Shown here: piece by piece, positions 16,354-26,469 of the stretch
How the letters are laid out: every line of letters begins with the position of its first letter
Numbering within the stretch: position 1 is the first letter of the stretch
NCBI RefSeq assembly: GCF_004114955.1
Contig: NZ_CP030053.1
Coordinates: 4,154,001-4,218,000 of the forward strand
From: Bradyrhizobium guangzhouense
GTDB lineage: Bacteria; Pseudomonadota; Alphaproteobacteria; Rhizobiales; Xanthobacteraceae
Length of the DNA: 64,000 bases
Direction: 5' to 3'
Notes under the pieces: model-generated
The model's input: the letters and a program-made list of their open reading frames with translations, nothing else
Database searches by the model: none
Told to the model about the DNA's origin: nothing
Program-made: the position numbers and the translations under genes

Positions 16354-16764
16354 CTGCCGTATCCCGGTGGCTGCCGAGTGCAGCACATGACGACCAATCC
16401 CAAAGCAAAATGGCGGCCCGCAAAAATACAACCTGAAGGGCGCGCAGGCGCGACGATTTGTGCTGAACTACCATGAGGGGTCAACCGGTCCGCAGGCTTC
16501 CGCCACGGCGATTGCGTCCGATTGTGGTTCCAGGGCCACAGGTCGCAAATTGCAGCGGGACGTCTCCGGTGCGGTCTTGAAGTTTGCACGCAGCTTGCTA
16601 GCGCACGGTTTTCGTGTTGGAATATCGTACACAATCGGAATTGGCCGCTCGGCTGTGCGTTTCGCGACAGGCTCAAGACTCGAACAGACTTCCGGAAGCC
16701 CGTTTGTGACGTGGCACGCGAAAAGCGGCCGCGTCTTTTTAGTATCTAGCGGAGGAGACTAAGG
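16354..16764. other. Intergenic region with the cspA leader
   Basis: About 410 bases between the divergent barrel and cold-shock genes. No ORF with coding character is present. The cspA ribosome site GGAGGAG lies at 16750-16756. Cold-shock mRNAs in many bacteria carry long structured leaders, and the distance here would allow one, but I could not identify a defined promoter or cold box. Confidence 0.5.
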
Positions 16765-16971
16765 ATGCCACAAAAGGGCACCGTCAAATGGTTCAACCCG
16801 ACCAAGGGCTACGGGTTCATCAAGCCGAACGGCGGCGACAAGGACGTGTTCGTCCACATTTCGGCCGTCGAGCGTGCCGGACTTTCGACCCTCAATGAAA
16901 ACCAGGTGGTTGAATACGACCTCGTGGAGAACCGCGGCAAATCGTCCGCGGAGAACCTCAAGGTCTCCTGA
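16765..16971 (+). CDS. cspA: Cold-shock protein, CspA family
   Basis: A 68-residue single cold-shock domain that binds single-stranded RNA or DNA and melts RNA structure. RNP1 (KGYGFIK, residues 14-20) and RNP2 (VFVHI, around 29-33) are intact and the surface aromatic residues (W10, F11) are kept. The strong GGAGGAG site nine bases upstream fits high expression. A clear rho-independent terminator follows 39 bases after the stop. Many rhizobia carry several paralogues, so the exact paralogue name is uncertain and cold induction is not proven. Confidence 0.93.
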   Translation: MPQKGTVKWFNPTKGYGFIKPNGGDKDVFVHISAVERAGLSTLNENQVVEYDLVENRGKSSAENLKVS

Positions 16972-17009
16972 TTTCTCTCAAGTCTAAGCAACGAGAGGTC
17001 ATGACGATG

Positions 17010-17036
17010 CCCCCGGCTCTGCCGGGGGATTTTGTT
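17010..17036 (+). terminator. Rho-independent terminator of cspA
   Basis: Perfect 8-pair GC stem CCCCCGGC/GCCGGGGG (17010-17017 and 17021-17028) with a TCT loop, followed by ATTTTGTTT. Confidence 0.88.
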
Positions 17037-17060
17037 TGGGGCGACGAAACGCGAGTAGCT

Positions 17061-17729
17061 TCAGGTCGCCACCGGCGCAATCAGGAAATTCTCCGACGCC
17101 CCACTCCCCACCGTCTTGCAGACGTCGCCCTCGATCCTGACCTTACCGGTCGCAAGCAGGCTCAGCGCGGCCGGATAGATGCGGTGCTCGACTTCGAGGA
17201 TGCGCTCCGACAGCGTCTCGGCCGTGTCGTGATCGCTGACGGGGACAGCGCCCTGCATCACGATCGGGCCGGCGTCGGTCTCGGGGATCACGAAGTGCAC
17301 CGTCGCGCCAGACAACTTGACGCCGGCGCGCAAGGCCTGGCCGTGCGGGTCGAGGCCGGGGAACGACGGCAACAGCGAGGGATGGATGTTGAGCATCCGC
17401 CCGTACCAGGCCCTGGCAAACTCCGCCGTGAAGAGGCGCATGAAGCCGCCGAGGCAAATCAGCTCGATGCCGTGCTCATCGAGCGCGGCCTGCAGCACCT
17501 TCTCGAAGCCGGCGCGATCCTTGCCGAACGGCTTGCTCTCGATCACCTGCGTCTTGACGCCGGCCGCCCTGGCTCTTTCGAGCCCGACGGCGTCGGCCTT
17601 GTTCGAGATGACGAGCGTAATCTCCGCGGGGAAATCTAGCACGCTGGCTGCCTTGATCAGCGCCGACATGTTGGAGCCGCGGCCGGAAATCAGGATGGCG
17701 ACGCGCCGTTTGATCGCAGCGCCAGTCAT
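17061..17729 (-). CDS. purN: Phosphoribosylglycinamide formyltransferase
   Basis: A 222-residue cytoplasmic enzyme that transfers a formyl group from 10-formyl-tetrahydrofolate to GAR in purine synthesis. The nucleotide loop (ILISGRGSNMSALI), the catalytic Asn-His-Asp set (NIHPSLLPSFPG with Asn and His, and the later D in ETDAGPI) and the GATVHFV strand are present. ATG 17729 overlaps the purM stop (TGATG); a GTG one codon earlier is also possible. The purM-purN order is the usual one. Confidence 0.95.
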   Translation of the reverse strand: MTGAAIKRRVAILISGRGSNMSALIKAASVLDFPAEITLVISNKADAVGLERARAAGVKTQVIESKPFGKDRAGFEKVLQAALDEHGIELICLGGFMRLFTAEFARAWYGRMLNIHPSLLPSFPGLDPHGQALRAGVKLSGATVHFVIPETDAGPIVMQGAVPVSDHDTAETLSERILEVEHRIYPAALSLLATGKVRIEGDVCKTVGSGASENFLIAPVAT

Positions 17730-18802
17730 CACAGCGCCATGTCGAGATGACCGTTATAGACGACGCGGTGCTCGCCCTCGGCCGGGATCACGGTGCCGAG
17801 CAGGGCCACGGTCTCGCCGGCATCCGTGAAGACCCGCATGACCGCGTCGACCTTTTCGGGCTCGACGATCGCAATCATCCCGATGCCGCAGTTGAAGGTC
17901 CGGAGCATTTCGAGCTCGGCGATGCCGGCCTGGGCGGCCAGCCATTTAAACACCGGCAACACCGGCAGGCGTGCCAGATCAATGCCGACGCCAAGATGTG
18001 TAGGCAGCACACGCGGAATGTTGTCAGTGAAACCGCCGCCGGTGATGTGGGCGAGGCCCTTCACCGCACCGGTCTCGCGGATCGCCCGCAGGCAGGATTT
18101 GACGTAGAGCTTCGTCGGCGTCAGCAACGCGCCGCCAAGCGTCATGACAGGGGCAAACGGCGCCGGCGCCTCGAAGCCGAGGCCGGATTGTTCCACGATC
18201 TTGCGCACCAGCGAGAAGCCGTTGGAGTGCACGCCCGATGAGGCGAGACCAATCACGGCATCGCCCGCGGCGATGTCCTTGCGCGGCAACAGCGTGCCGC
18301 GTTCGGCGGCACCCACGGCAAAGCCGCCGAGATCGTAGTCGCCATCCTTGTAGAGGCCCGGCATCTCCGCGGTCTCGCCGCCGATCAGGGCACAGCCGGA
18401 CTCGCGGCAGCCCTCGGCGACGCCTGCCACGATGGCGGCGGTGGCCTCCGGGTCGAGCTTGCCGCAGGCGAAATAGTCGAGGAAGAACAGCGGCTCGGCG
18501 CCCTGCACCACGAGGTCGTTGACGCTCATGGCGACGAGGTCGATGCCGATCCCGCCATGCAGGCCGGTGTCGATCGCGATCTTGACCTTGGTGCCGACGC
18601 CGTCGGTGGCCGCGACCAAGACAGGATCCTTGAAGCCGGCCGCCTTGAGGTCGAACAGGCCGCCGAATCCGCCGATCTCGGCATCCGCGCCCGGCCGTGC
18701 GGTGGCGCGCACCATCGGCTTGATCAGGTCGACCAGGCGGTTGCCCGCGTCGATATCGACGCCTGAATCGGCGTAAGTGAGGCCGTTTTTGCGGTCGGTC
18801 AT
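17729..18802 (-). CDS. purM: Phosphoribosylformylglycinamidine cyclo-ligase (AIR synthetase)
   Basis: A 357-residue PurM-type ATP-dependent cyclo-ligase that closes FGAM to AIR. It shows the starting [14 protein letters not shown] segment, the metal/ATP part ([10 protein letters not shown]), the GGETAEMPG loop and the [13 protein letters not shown] motif. The start at 18802 (MTDRKNG) matches the family; a frame reaching 18862 adds 20 residues without homology. It is coupled to purN by a one-base stop/start overlap. Confidence 0.95.
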   Translation of the reverse strand: MTDRKNGLTYADSGVDIDAGNRLVDLIKPMVRATARPGADAEIGGFGGLFDLKAAGFKDPVLVAATDGVGTKVKIAIDTGLHGGIGIDLVAMSVNDLVVQGAEPLFFLDYFACGKLDPEATAAIVAGVAEGCRESGCALIGGETAEMPGLYKDGDYDLGGFAVGAAERGTLLPRKDIAAGDAVIGLASSGVHSNGFSLVRKIVEQSGLGFEAPAPFAPVMTLGGALLTPTKLYVKSCLRAIRETGAVKGLAHITGGGFTDNIPRVLPTHLGVGIDLARLPVLPVFKWLAAQAGIAELEMLRTFNCGIGMIAIVEPEKVDAVMRVFTDAGETVALLGTVIPAEGEHRVVYNGHLDMAL

Positions 18803-18958
18803 GCCCGATTTCCAGTGGGTTTGCGGCTGGTTACGTCGAATTCCGGGGACGCGCAATGGCAAGCGTGGCGCCCCGCCCTATACTATGTAGAGATATCAAC
18901 CGGTTCAGCCTCTTAGAGGCCGGATTCTAAGGTCAGGTCGGGTGCCGGGAAGCGCCGT

Positions 18959-19501
18959 GTGAGTATTCCGAACATCATTACCCTGGGCCGCATCATGCTG
19001 GTCCCGATCATCGTCTGGGCCATCGTGTCGAGCCAAATGGAGGTGGCGTTCGCCGTGTTCCTCATCGCGGGCATCAGCGATGCCGTCGACGGCTTTCTGG
19101 CCAAGCGCTTCAACATGACCAGCGAGCTCGGCGCCCTGCTCGATCCACTGGCCGACAAGGCGCTGCTGGTGTCGATCTACCTCTCGCTCGGCATCTGGGG
19201 CGACATCCCGCGCTGGATCGTGATCCTGGTGGTGTCCCGCGACATCATGATCGTCACCGCGGTGATCGTGTCCTGGCTGTTCGACAAGCCGGTCGAAATG
19301 AGGCCTTCCAAAGTATCCAAGCTGAACACAGCGGCACAAGTGGCTTATGCGGCGCTGGTGCTGGCCGCCCTCGCCTTCGGCTTCAAGCCGTCGCCGTATG
19401 ATATGGTCCTGATAGGGCTCGTCACGGTGTTCACCCTGTCCTCGGTGTCGCTCTATCTCGTAGAGTGGCTGCGGCACATGAGCACGATCGAAGCCAAATG
19501 A
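18959..19501 (+). CDS. CDP-alcohol phosphatidyltransferase (PgsA-like)
   Basis: A 180-residue inner-membrane enzyme that condenses a CDP-diacylglycerol with an alcohol phosphate. The catalytic motif is present around residues 42-70: SDAVDGFLAKR followed by GALLDPLADK, i.e. D-x-x-D-G-x-x-A-x-R-x(8)-G-x(3)-D-x(3)-D with a Lys in place of the usual first basic position. Several helices surround it. The start is GTG 18959 behind GGGA. The related gene in rhizobia is usually called pgsA or a homologue; substrate (glycerol 3-phosphate or other) is not certain. Its stop overlaps the start of the hda gene. Confidence 0.85.
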   Translation: MSIPNIITLGRIMLVPIIVWAIVSSQMEVAFAVFLIAGISDAVDGFLAKRFNMTSELGALLDPLADKALLVSIYLSLGIWGDIPRWIVILVVSRDIMIVTAVIVSWLFDKPVEMRPSKVSKLNTAAQVAYAALVLAALAFGFKPSPYDMVLIGLVTVFTLSSVSLYLVEWLRHMSTIEAK

Positions 19502-20271
19502 GGGGGATGCGGCCCCGCAAAAGGCCAAGTCCCGATCAAATAAGTCTACCCTCGTCAGACAAGGCCGGCGCGCCGGCACGGAGCAAAGCAAGCGTGGCAG
19601 GCCGCGTTCATCCCCGACAATTGGCATTTTCGCTTCCGCATGCGGAGAGCCTCGGCCGGGACAATTTCCTCGAGGGCCCTGCCAATGCTGCCGGTCTTGC
19701 CTTGATTGACAGCTGGCCGGAATGGCCGAACCGGATCATGTGGCTTGCCGGCCCCGAAGGCTCCGGCAAAAGCCATCTCGCCGCGATCTGGGCCGAGGAA
19801 TCAGGCGCTCGCTCCACTACGGCCAACGCGCTGAATGCCGCCGCCGTGCCCGGCGCGCTCGCGACCGGCGCGCTGGTGGTCGAGGATCTCAAGGCTGGTG
19901 ATTTTGACGAGCGTGCGCTCTTTCATCTGATGAACCTCGCGCGCGAGGACGGCGCCTACGTGCTGTTCACCGGACGCGAGGCGCCCGCAGCGGTCGAGGT
20001 CGAGCTCCGCGACCTGCGCTCCCGGCTTCGGACGATCCCTGTGATTTCGCTCGCGCCACCGGATGACCAGCTTTTCCGCGGCCTGATCGTCAAGTTCTGC
20101 GCGGACCGCCAGCTTGCTGTGGACGAGGCTGTTGTGAGCTACCTCGCGACCCGGCTGGAGCGCTCCTCGGCCGCGGCACGGCGCGCGGTGGAACTGCTCG
20201 ATAGCGAGGCGCTGCGGCTCGGCCGTCCCGTCACACGGGCGCTGGCCGCAGAGCTGCTTCGGGACGTTTAG
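19498..20271 (+). CDS. hdaA: DnaA-related regulatory ATPase, Hda/HdaA-like
   Basis: A 257-residue protein homologous to the AAA+ domain of DnaA, lacking the DNA-binding domain IV. It shows RQLAFSLPHAESLGRDNFLEGPAN, the Walker A GPEGSGKSHL, a weak Walker B/sensor region (ALVVEDL) and the Arg-rich sensor 2 area. In Caulobacter the homologue promotes hydrolysis of DnaA-ATP with the sliding clamp, limiting re-initiation. The N-terminal QLAF is a likely clamp-binding segment. ATG 19498 overlaps the stop of the phosphatidyltransferase gene (ATGA); an in-frame ATG at 19465 is unlikely. Confidence 0.85.
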   Translation: MRGMRPRKRPSPDQISLPSSDKAGAPARSKASVAGRVHPRQLAFSLPHAESLGRDNFLEGPANAAGLALIDSWPEWPNRIMWLAGPEGSGKSHLAAIWAEESGARSTTANALNAAAVPGALATGALVVEDLKAGDFDERALFHLMNLAREDGAYVLFTGREAPAAVEVELRDLRSRLRTIPVISLAPPDDQLFRGLIVKFCADRQLAVDEAVVSYLATRLERSSAAARRAVELLDSEALRLGRPVTRALAAELLRDV

Positions 20272-20328
20272 ACCTCCCATTGACGCTCCCCTTTGACCCG
20301 CTTGACGCGGCGCGGCGGCGGAACATCA

Positions 20329-20346
20329 ATGTCATCGAAACGTCAT
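20329..20346 (+). promoter_or_regulatory. Candidate Pho box before ppk
   Basis: Two heptamers, ATGTCAT (20329-20335) and ACGTCAT (20340-20346), are spaced 11 bases apart, as in the CTGTCAT-N4-CTGTCAT Pho box of PhoB. Five or six of seven bases match in each half. It lies 59 bases before the ppk ATG. Binding is inferred. Confidence 0.5.
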
Positions 20347-20404
20347 CGCATTAACACATGCTCCCGCCGGTTTTGCGCGTAAGTCGCAAATTGGGGCGAA
20401 ATGG

Positions 20405-22609
20405 ATGGACCGACTTCTCATGGACTCCGCGCAAGCTATTGAAACGAAAGAAAAAGCCACGGAGACCGAGGGCCTGCCGGCGATCGCCTCAAGCCCCGAG
20501 CGATTTATCAATCGCGAGCTGTCCTGGCTGCATTTCAACCGTCGCGTCCTGGAGGAATCGGTCAACCCCAGCCACCCCATGCTGGAGCGGGTGCGATTCC
20601 TGTCGATTTCGGCAAATAACCTCGACGAGTTCTTCATGGTCCGCGTCGCCGGCATCAAGGCGCAGGTCCGCGAGGGCATTGCCGAGCGGGCGCCCGACGG
20701 ACTGACCCCCTCTGAGCAGCTCGCGTTGATCAACCGCACGGTTTCACAGCTCGCCAGCGACCAGCAGGCGATCTGGCGCGAGCTGCGCGGCACGCTGGCC
20801 GACGTCGGCATCGTGCTTGTCGATGGCAAGGAGGTCACCAAGGCGGAACGGACCTGGCTCGAGGACTACTTCCTCAACAACGTATTCCCGCTACTGACAC
20901 CGCTGGCGATCGATCCGGCCCATCCCTTCCCGTTCATCCCGAGCCTCGGCTTCACCATCGCGCTCCAACTCACGCGCGAGGCCGATGGCAAGCCGATGAA
21001 TGCGCTGATCCGCATGCCCGGCAAGATCGATCGCTTCATCCGCCTGCCGGCCGAGGGCAAGGTCCGCCTGATCTCGCTGGAGCAGGCCACCAGCCTGTTC
21101 ATCAACCGTCTGTTTCCCGGCTACAGCCTCCACGGCCAGGGCGCCTTCCGTATCATCCGCGACTCCGAGCTCGAAATCGAGGAAGAAGCCGAAGACCTCG
21201 TCCGCCTGTTCGAGACCGCGCTGAAGCGCCGCCGCCGCGGATCGGTGATCCGGCTCGAGATCGACGCCAAGATGCCGGAGGAGCTGCGCAGCTTCGTGCA
21301 GCACGCACTCTCGGCCGCCGACGACGAGGTATTCCTGGTCGACGGCGTGCTCGCCATGAACGAGCTCTCGCAGCTCACCAGGCTCGACCGGCCTGATCTC
21401 GAATTCACCCCTTACGTGCCGCGCCATCCCGAGCGCGTCCGCGAGCATGGCGGCGACATCTTCGCGGCGATCCGGCAAAAGGACCTGATCGTCCACCACC
21501 CCTACGAATCCTTCGACGTGGTGGTGCAGTTCCTGCAACAGGCCGCGCGCGACCCCGACGTCGTCGCGATCAAGCAGACGCTCTACCGCACCTCCAATAA
21601 CTCGCCGATCGTGCGTGCGCTCGCCGAGGCTGCGGAAGCCGGCAAGTCCGTCACCGCGCTGATCGAGCTGAAAGCGCGTTTCGACGAAGAGGCCAATATC
21701 CGCTGGGCACGCGACCTGGAGCGCGCCGGCGTGCAGGTCGTCTACGGCTTCCTCGAACTGAAGACGCACGCAAAGCTCTCGATGGTGGTGCGCCGCGAGG
21801 GCGGCAGCCTCACCACCTACGTCCATACCGGCACGGGCAATTATCATCCGGTTACAGCGCGTATCTATACGGACCTGTCCTATTTCACCTCGGAGCCGAC
21901 CATCGGCCGCGACGCCGCGCGCGTGTTCAACTTCATCACGGGCTATGCCGCGCCGAGTGATCTTGAAAAGATGGCTGTGTCGCCGCTGACCTTGCGCAAG
22001 CGCATCATCGAGCACATCCAGGGCGAGACCGAGCACGCCCGTCATGGCAAGCCCGGTGCGGTCTGGATGAAGATGAATGCGCTTGTCGACCCCGACATCA
22101 TCGACGCGCTCTACGAGGCCTCACAAGCTGGCGTGCAGGTCGAGCTCGTGGTCCGTGGCATCTGCTGCCTGCGCCCCGGAATCCCCGGCCTGTCGGAGAA
22201 TATCCGCGTCAAGTCGATCATCGGACGATTCCTGGAACACGGCCGAATCTACTGTTTCGGCATGGGCCAGGGCCTGCCGAGCGCGAAAGCGGCTGTGTAT
22301 ATCTCGTCGGCCGATATGATGCCGCGCAACCTCGACCGCCGTGTCGAGGTGCTGTGTCCGCTGCAAAATCCCACGGTGCATCAGCAGGTTCTCGAACAGA
22401 TCATGGTCGCGAATCTGAAGGACAACGAGCAGAGCTGGCAATTGTTGCCGGACGGGTCCTCAACGCGTATGAAGACCGCGAAGGGCGAGGAGCCTTTCAA
22501 CGTGCACAATTACTTCATGACAAATCCGAGTCTGTCTGGCCGTGGAAAGTCTCTCAAGGAATCCTCGCCGCGTCGTCTCACGCGCCGAAACGAACGCCAT
22601 CAGCCCTGA
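20405..22609 (+). CDS. ppk: Polyphosphate kinase 1
   Basis: A 734-residue enzyme that polymerises the gamma-phosphate of ATP to polyphosphate. The N-terminal [19 protein letters not shown] segment and the [15 protein letters not shown] helix mark the N domain. The autophosphorylated His is H474 in [10 protein letters not shown], and the second catalytic His lies in [10 protein letters not shown] near residue 610. Length fits Ppk1. ATG 20405 is used; another at 20420 is possible. ppx follows after 15 bases, so synthesis and breakdown of polyphosphate are co-transcribed. A Pho-box-like site lies upstream. Confidence 0.96.
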   Translation: MDRLLMDSAQAIETKEKATETEGLPAIASSPERFINRELSWLHFNRRVLEESVNPSHPMLERVRFLSISANNLDEFFMVRVAGIKAQVREGIAERAPDGLTPSEQLALINRTVSQLASDQQAIWRELRGTLADVGIVLVDGKEVTKAERTWLEDYFLNNVFPLLTPLAIDPAHPFPFIPSLGFTIALQLTREADGKPMNALIRMPGKIDRFIRLPAEGKVRLISLEQATSLFINRLFPGYSLHGQGAFRIIRDSELEIEEEAEDLVRLFETALKRRRRGSVIRLEIDAKMPEELRSFVQHALSAADDEVFLVDGVLAMNELSQLTRLDRPDLEFTPYVPRHPERVREHGGDIFAAIRQKDLIVHHPYESFDVVVQFLQQAARDPDVVAIKQTLYRTSNNSPIVRALAEAAEAGKSVTALIELKARFDEEANIRWARDLERAGVQVVYGFLELKTHAKLSMVVRREGGSLTTYVHTGTGNYHPVTARIYTDLSYFTSEPTIGRDAARVFNFITGYAAPSDLEKMAVSPLTLRKRIIEHIQGETEHARHGKPGAVWMKMNALVDPDIIDALYEASQAGVQVELVVRGICCLRPGIPGLSENIRVKSIIGRFLEHGRIYCFGMGQGLPSAKAAVYISSADMMPRNLDRRVEVLCPLQNPTVHQQVLEQIMVANLKDNEQSWQLLPDGSSTRMKTAKGEEPFNVHNYFMTNPSLSGRGKSLKESSPRRLTRRNERHQP

Positions 22610-22624
22610 CCGGAGAACTTTGCC

Positions 22625-24127
22625 GTGAAACGGCCGCGCAAGCGTGGCGCTAGCGTCGCGGTCATCGACATCGGCTCCAACTCGGTTCGTCTCGTCGTCT
22701 ACGAGGCGTTGGCACGGAGCCTGATTCCGATCTTCAACGAGAAGACGCTGTGCGGCCTCGGGCGCGAGGTGCAGAGCACGGGGCTGCTCGCGCCCGACGC
22801 CGTCGACAAGGCACTGACGTCTCTGAAGCGTTTTCGCGCGCTGTGCCGCGTGATGCAGGTCGGCCGCGTGTTCGCGATCGCGACCGCTGCGTGCCGCGAT
22901 GCTTCCAACGGCCCCGACTTCATCGCGAAAGCCGAGCGCATCTGCGCGGTGAAGATCGAGATACTGTCAGGGCCGCGTGAGGCAAAACTGTCGGCGCTCG
23001 GCGTGATCTCGGGCATTCACCGTCCCGACGGCATCGTCGGCGATCTCGGCGGCGGCTCGCTCGAACTGATCGATGTGCGCGGCAACAGCGTGCGCAGCGG
23101 CGTGACACTGCCGCTTGGCGGCCTCGCGCTCCAAGACCTCGCTCATAAATCGCTCAAGCGCGCCGATCGCATCGTGCGCGAGGCGATCGACGATGTCGAC
23201 CTGCTCACGGCCGGCCGCCGCCGTACCTTCTATGCAGTCGGCGGCACCTGGCGCGCGCTTGCGCGCATCCACATCATCCAGAGCGGCTATCCGCTCCAGG
23301 TGATGCACGGCTATTCCATACAAGCGGCCGAGGCGCTCGATTTTGCACGCCGCTTACGGCGCCTCGCCGCCGCCAACATGCTCGCCGACATCGAGGTCGT
23401 CGCGGATGCGCGGCGCCCGCTCCTCACCTATGCAGCGCTCGTGCTCGAGCACATCGTGCGCGTCGCAAAGCCGAAAACCATCGTGTTCTCGACCTTCGGC
23501 GTGCGCGAAGGCCTGCTGCACGAGAAGCTGCCGGAGACCGAGCGCAACAAGGACGGGCTGATCTGCGCGGCCGAGGAGTTGAACCAGCTGCTGTCGCGCT
23601 CGGCGAAGCACGCCCGCGAGCTGATTGCCTGGACCGATCGCCTCGCACGCGTGGTCAAGCTGCGCGAGACCGAGGAGGACCGCCGCCTGCGCCACACCGC
23701 CTGTCTTCTGTCCGACATCGGCTGGCGCGTCCATCCTGATCATCGCGGCGAGCAGACGCTGAGCCTCGTGGTCAACGCCAATTTCGGTGCGATCGACCAT
23801 CGCGAGCGCGCCTTCGTCGGACTGTCGGTATTCTATCGCTATGCGGGCCTCAGCGAGGAGAACCAGCCGCCGCTGACCATGCAGGAATTGCTGACGCCGG
23901 CGCAGCTCGAGCGCGCCCGCCTGCTCGGCGCGGCGTTCCGCGTCGCGCATCTGATCTCGGCGGCGCGACCGGGTGTATTGCCGGCCACGCATTTTCGCAG
24001 CCAGGGCCGCAATCTGATGCTGGTGTTCGAGCACCGTCTCGGCGATCTCGTCGCCGATCGCGTCGGCAGCCGCTTCAAGCAGCTCGCCCGCCTGATCGGG
24101 CGCAGCGGCTCGATCGTGCGGCGGTAG
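22625..24127 (+). CDS. ppx: Exopolyphosphatase / guanosine pentaphosphatase family
   Basis: A 500-residue actin-fold phosphatase. The phosphate-1 loop (VAVIDIGSNSVRLVVYE), the ATAACRDASNG segment and the second phosphate loop (GDLGGGSLELIDV) are all present, and the C-terminal half resembles the HD-like domain of long Ppx proteins. It removes terminal phosphate from polyphosphate and may act on pppGpp. It starts at GTG 22625, just after ppk, in the ribosome context GAGAACTTTGCC. Confidence 0.93.
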   Translation: MKRPRKRGASVAVIDIGSNSVRLVVYEALARSLIPIFNEKTLCGLGREVQSTGLLAPDAVDKALTSLKRFRALCRVMQVGRVFAIATAACRDASNGPDFIAKAERICAVKIEILSGPREAKLSALGVISGIHRPDGIVGDLGGGSLELIDVRGNSVRSGVTLPLGGLALQDLAHKSLKRADRIVREAIDDVDLLTAGRRRTFYAVGGTWRALARIHIIQSGYPLQVMHGYSIQAAEALDFARRLRRLAAANMLADIEVVADARRPLLTYAALVLEHIVRVAKPKTIVFSTFGVREGLLHEKLPETERNKDGLICAAEELNQLLSRSAKHARELIAWTDRLARVVKLRETEEDRRLRHTACLLSDIGWRVHPDHRGEQTLSLVVNANFGAIDHRERAFVGLSVFYRYAGLSEENQPPLTMQELLTPAQLERARLLGAAFRVAHLISAARPGVLPATHFRSQGRNLMLVFEHRLGDLVADRVGSRFKQLARLIGRSGSIVRR

Positions 24128-24132
24128 TTCTC

Positions 24133-24990
24133 TTACTCGGCGGACGCCTTGGCGTGTGCGTCGGACGCTTCGAGCGCAGCGGCCTGCAGGCTGCGCCGGC
24201 GCCAGATCGAGCCGACCAGCAACACGACGACGACGCCGAGCGCGGCACAGAGATATTCGGCGCCACCACCGCCATGGGCGAATTGCGGCGGGACATGCAG
24301 AGTGCCGAGCATCTGGTCCAGCGAGACGCCGAACGGACCTTCGGCGAGGGAATGCAGCTTCGGTGCGATGCCGGGATCGGTCGCGATCACCTCGCCTGCG
24401 ATCCAGCCGAGCAATGCCGCGCCAGCCCAGACCAGAATAGGCAGCTTCGTCAGCAGCGCCATAATCAGCGCCGCGCCGGCAACGATGAGCGGCACGCTGA
24501 TGGCAAGGCCGAGCACCAGCAGCGGCACGCTGCCATTGGCGGCAGCGGCGACCGCAATGACATTGTCCAGGCTCATGACGATGTCGGCAACGACGACGAT
24601 CTGCACCGCCTGCCACAGATGCGAGGCGGACTCGACGTCCTCTTCCTCGTTCTCCGGCACCAGCAACTTTGCCGCGATCACGATCAGCGCGAAGCCACCG
24701 ACCAGCTTCAGGTACGGCAGCGCCATCAGGCTTGCGACGACGCCGGTGAAGATGATCCGCAGCAGCACTGCGGCGCCCGCGCCTAACACCATGCCCCACA
24801 GCCGGTGCCGCGGCTTGAGGCCGCGGCAGGCGAGCGCGATCACCAGCGCGTTGTCGCCGGAGAGCAGGATGTTGATCCAGATGATCTTGCCGACCGCGAT
24901 CCAGAAGGTCGGCTCGGCCATCTCATTGCGGAACTGGGTGAAGAATGCCCCGATCGTGGCGGGATCGAAGATCTGCCCGAGCCAGTTCAC
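24133..24990 (-). CDS. TerC/YjbE-family integral membrane protein
   Basis: A 285-residue inner-membrane protein of the TerC superfamily, implicated in metal (manganese) handling. Helix 1 carries IIWINILLSGDNALVIALACRGL and helix 5 the paired IVMSLDNVIAVAAAANG; the two conserved Asp-Asn pairs are signatures. Eight or so helices are seen. The start is GTG 24990 with AGGGGA upstream; a frame reaching 25089 adds a basic Ser/Arg-rich stretch unlike the family. The protein has an unusually long segment after helix 6 (IATDPGIAPKLHSLAEG). It is convergent with ppx. Confidence 0.85.
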   Translation of the reverse strand: MNWLGQIFDPATIGAFFTQFRNEMAEPTFWIAVGKIIWINILLSGDNALVIALACRGLKPRHRLWGMVLGAGAAVLLRIIFTGVVASLMALPYLKLVGGFALIVIAAKLLVPENEEEDVESASHLWQAVQIVVVADIVMSLDNVIAVAAAANGSVPLLVLGLAISVPLIVAGAALIMALLTKLPILVWAGAALLGWIAGEVIATDPGIAPKLHSLAEGPFGVSLDQMLGTLHVPPQFAHGGGGAEYLCAALGVVVVLLVGSIWRRRSLQAAALEASDAHAKASAE

Positions 24991-25024
24991 AATGAGTCCC
25001 CTGTCGACTCGACCTATCGGCTGG

Positions 25025-25447
<423 letters not shown>

Positions 25448-25767
25448 GATCTTGTCCTTGAAGAGAAAAAGGGCGGTGGGAGTTGCGGGGCTTATATCGG
25501 CGCCTTCGCGATCCGGCAAGCGAGTGCCGGAACGTCCCCAAGGGCGCTTCGCCGCAGGCGAAGACCCAAATCGCGGCCGGATTCCAATATGGATTACAAC
25601 GATTTCACCCAGATGAACCCAATCTGAAGGCTCCATCAGGGTTTGGTTCAGCCTCGCTGGCGTATCGTCGGCTCCATCGAAACCAAAGCCTCGTTGCCGA
25701 GGCAAATCGTTTCGGCGGCCTTCCATCGACGCGATAGCCCCGCGCCGGCAGTTTTGAGGAGATCACG
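25448..25767. other. Intergenic region between ndk and a small secreted protein
   Basis: About 320 bases between divergent genes. No ORF or strong palindrome is recognised. It must hold promoters in both directions; a GAGGAG ribosome site lies at 25757-25762 before the next gene. Confidence 0.5.
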
Positions 25768-26025
25768 ATGTTGAGGAAACTTTCGCTCGCTGCAGTCGCC
25801 GCGGTCGCCCTGGGGGCCGCGCTGGCTCCCACCTCCGCCTCCGCTCACTGGCATGGCGGCTGGGGCTGGCACGGCGGCGGCTGGTATCACGGCGGCGGCT
25901 GGGGCTGGGGCGGACCGCGCTTCTACACCGCGCCCGTCTCTTACGGCTACGGCGGCTGCTACGTGCGCCGGCTGGTCCCAACCCCCTGGGGACCCCGCTG
26001 GCGGCTGATCAACCGCTGCTACTGA
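25768..26025 (+). CDS. Small secreted Gly/His/Trp-rich protein
   Basis: An 85-residue precursor. Residues 1-26 are a Sec signal peptide with an ASA cleavage site. The mature part is dominated by HGG/WGW/GGGW units between 27 and 52, then aromatic and basic residues (YGYGGCYVRRLVPTPWGPRW) with two Cys that could form a disulfide. Such proteins are common in Bradyrhizobium but have no assigned role; His clusters suggest metal binding. A hairpin terminator lies downstream. Confidence 0.8.
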   Translation: MLRKLSLAAVAAVALGAALAPTSASAHWHGGWGWHGGGWYHGGGWGWGGPRFYTAPVSYGYGGCYVRRLVPTPWGPRWRLINRCY

Positions 26026-26089
26026 GCCCGGCAGCATATTCCCTGATTACGTGAGGTACTGTTCCCCCCCTGCAGTACCTTCCAAGAGA

Positions 26090-26124
26090 GGCCCCGGTGT
26101 TCCCCCCACCGGGGCCTTATATTT
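26090..26124 (+). terminator. Rho-independent terminator after the small secreted protein
   Basis: Perfect 10-pair stem GGCCCCGGTG/CACCGGGGCC (26090-26099 and 26107-26116) with a 7-base loop and a TTATATTT tail. A second hairpin, aggtact/agtacct, lies just before it at 26054-26080. Confidence 0.85.
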
Positions 26125-26249
26125 GGGCACATACGGCGAATTCATACAATTTTTACTAGAATGCCAGCCATCCCCAACGCTCGGCGAAACCATTTTGGGG
26201 GGCAATGACTTGGTAGCGTGTCGTTACTTTGAACACACGGAACCCTGAA

Positions 26250-26423
26250 ATGGCTGGCGTTCTTGCCAATGACAGCGAACAGATCGACCGGCGGACCAGC
26301 CGCTCGATTTGCGATGCCGTGGGCGAACGGCTTCAGCAGAGCATTCGCCCCGACCCCCGGCTGCCGACGCATCTCGAGCAGCTCTTGAACGAGCTGCGGA
26401 AGCGCGACCTCGATACGCACTGA
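26250..26423 (+). CDS. Small hypothetical protein
   Basis: A 57-residue acidic/basic protein from ATG 26250. Its core (ICDAVGERLQQSIRPDPRLPTHLEQLLNELRK) looks like two short helices around a Pro-rich turn, faintly like the NepR anti-sigma layout, but the NepR consensus is not met and I do not claim it. It lies 46 bases before the ABC-F gene. No clear ribosome site is seen; an in-frame TTG at 26229 is possible. Confidence 0.6.
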   Translation: MAGVLANDSEQIDRRTSRSICDAVGERLQQSIRPDPRLPTHLEQLLNELRKRDLDTH

Positions 26424-26469
26424 CGAAAAATCGGGTTGCGTTTGATCACGCCTGCGGTGACAAGGCCGC

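Noticed and set aside
16460..16762. 100-codon plus-strand frame in the cspA leader
   Set aside because: Composition is unlike neighbouring genes, no ribosome site or motif is seen, and the region is better explained as the cspA leader.
26250..26423. NepR-type anti-sigma factor
   Set aside because: The two-helix outline is similar, but the conserved NepR residues around the Pro-containing core are missing and no phyR or ecfG gene is adjacent.
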